A stretch of 33,995 nt of DNA from Acidobacteriota bacterium (lineage in GTDB: Bacteria > Acidobacteriota > Vicinamibacteria > Vicinamibacterales > UBA2999): contig JACQZV010000116.1 of the NCBI GenBank assembly GCA_016213695.1, positions 1-33,995 of the forward strand. The letters run 5' to 3'. The notes under the pieces were generated by a model that saw only the letters and a program-made list of their open reading frames with translations, was not told the DNA's origin and ran no database searches. Both the position numbers and the translations under genes were made by a program. Below are positions 33,660 to 33,995 of the stretch, one piece after another. Each line of letters opens with the position of its first letter. Within the stretch, counting starts at the first letter, position 1.

Positions 33660-33902
33660 GGACGTCTCCTCGCCGGACCCCGCGTTCCGGGCACGTCGTG
33701 CACGTCAGCCATCTTACTGCCGACCGTTTCGCGGTCGCAAAAGCGGCCGGTTCGCGACTATGCGGGCGGAGCGGAGCAAAGGATGTACCGATGGGGCCCG
33801 TGGAAACCGGCCCGAATTCGCCGCCGCGGCGGGGTGGCGGGGCGGCGGCCCGCCGACTGTCCTCCTCCGCACGTGGGCGGCGTCCTCCCGCGGCACCTGG
33901 GA
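33660..33902. other. Intergenic stretch between divergent genes
   Basis: About 243 nt, very GC-rich from 33815 on. It holds the Shine-Dalgarno sequence of the metallopeptidase gene and a weak minus-strand TAAGAT near 33718. Short open frames here have no coding character. I see no repeat array, hairpin of note or RNA gene. Confidence 0.5.
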
Positions 33903-33908
33903 GATAAT
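33903..33908 (+). promoter_or_regulatory. Putative leaderless -10 element of the last gene
   Basis: GATAAT (33903-33908) ends 7 nt before ATG 33916, the same layout as several other starts in this window. No -35 box is visible. Confidence 0.4.
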
Positions 33909-33915
33909 GAGGGCG

Positions 33916-33995
33916 ATGGACGAGCAGACTTCGCCACACGCCTCAGAACCTCAGGACCCGAGCACGATCGAGGGGTCTGTCCCGAGCGGCGCCGA
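33916..33995 (+). CDS. Start of an unknown gene, cut by window edge
   Basis: Twenty-six codons are visible from ATG 33916, reading MDEQTSPHASEPQDPSTIEG and then SVPSGA. The segment is acidic, Ser/Pro-rich and probably disordered, with no signal peptide. An in-frame ATG at 33907 would add three residues, but it lies inside a GATAAT hexamer that looks like a -10 element. Nothing can be said about function. A disordered, acidic N-terminus of this kind is common before membrane or regulatory domains in this group, but that is only a guess. Confidence 0.55.
   Translation, partial: MDEQTSPHASEPQDPSTIEGSVPSGA

Noticed and set aside
33698-33907. Small plus-strand open frame of 69 codons before the last gene
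   Set aside because: Low-complexity Gly/Arg/Pro translation over GC-rich intergenic DNA, with no Shine-Dalgarno sequence or recognised motif.
1-33995. Search for tRNA, rRNA, insertion sequence, integrase, CRISPR array or attachment sites
   Set aside because: None seen by eye. The tandem 7-8 bp repeats have no spacers and are not CRISPR-like.

Overview
The window is about 34 kb of very GC-rich chromosomal DNA with dense gene packing, 1-4 nt start/stop overlaps, no insertion sequence, no CRISPR array and no RNA gene that I could recognise. The gene content, the GC-rich codon use and the dispersed short repeats fit Acidobacteriota, probably the Vicinamibacteria (subdivision 6). That assignment is an inference from recollection of gene families, not a database result. 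The gene set is that of an aerobic, Gram-negative-type heterotroph: c-type cytochromes, lipoproteins, outer-membrane barrels, a succinate dehydrogenase and a bacillithiol-type redox enzyme.

Layout. 1-1.6 kb (minus): a partial His-rich NiCoT/HupE-like metal transporter, an HSD10-like SDR dehydrogenase and a possible VapC toxin remnant. 1.6-3.7 kb (minus): a large radical-SAM protein of the MJ0619 / tetraether-lipid-synthase type. 4.0-11.3 kb (plus): gltB and gltD (glutamate synthase), then a YpdA-like flavoprotein. 11.3-14.8 kb (minus): an AAA+ (MoxR/Mg-chelatase-like) - VWA - LON-domain operon. 14.8-16.6 kb (plus): a glycerophosphodiesterase coupled to a PLP ammonia-lyase. 16.6-17.3 kb (minus): a family 5 uracil-DNA glycosylase. 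17.3-21.1 kb (plus): a tightly coupled operon of cytochrome c, succinate dehydrogenase membrane anchor, flavoprotein and iron-sulfur subunit. 21.2-22.1 kb (minus): lipA. 22.1-22.8 kb (plus): a UPF0173 hydrolase. 22.9-25.0 kb (minus): an extracytoplasmic redox operon (CuA-domain protein, cytochrome c lipoprotein, DUF5777-type barrel, cupredoxin lipoprotein). 25.1-28.7 kb (minus): a secreted protein, a sensor kinase and an NtrC-type sigma-54 activator. 28.7-30.6 kb (plus): a 7Fe ferredoxin and a TPR/double aspartyl-protease protein. 30.6-33.7 kb (minus): a secreted metallopeptidase - beta-propeller - barrel fusion. The window ends with the first codons of an unknown plus-strand gene.

The most striking relationships are these. 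(1) The CuA/cytochrome operon has a -24/-12 sigma-54 promoter (25043-25058) and stands directly next to a sigma-54 activator with its sensor kinase, so it looks like a dedicated regulated electron-transfer module. (2) The mycobacterial Sdh1-like succinate dehydrogenase is translationally chained to a periplasmic cytochrome c. (3) The radical-SAM protein belongs to the family that joins lipid tails into membrane-spanning lipids. (4) Several starts have a -10-like hexamer only 6-9 nt upstream and no Shine-Dalgarno sequence, which points to leaderless mRNAs. (5) Most intergenic gaps carry tandem 7-8 bp repeats of several unrelated consensus families.
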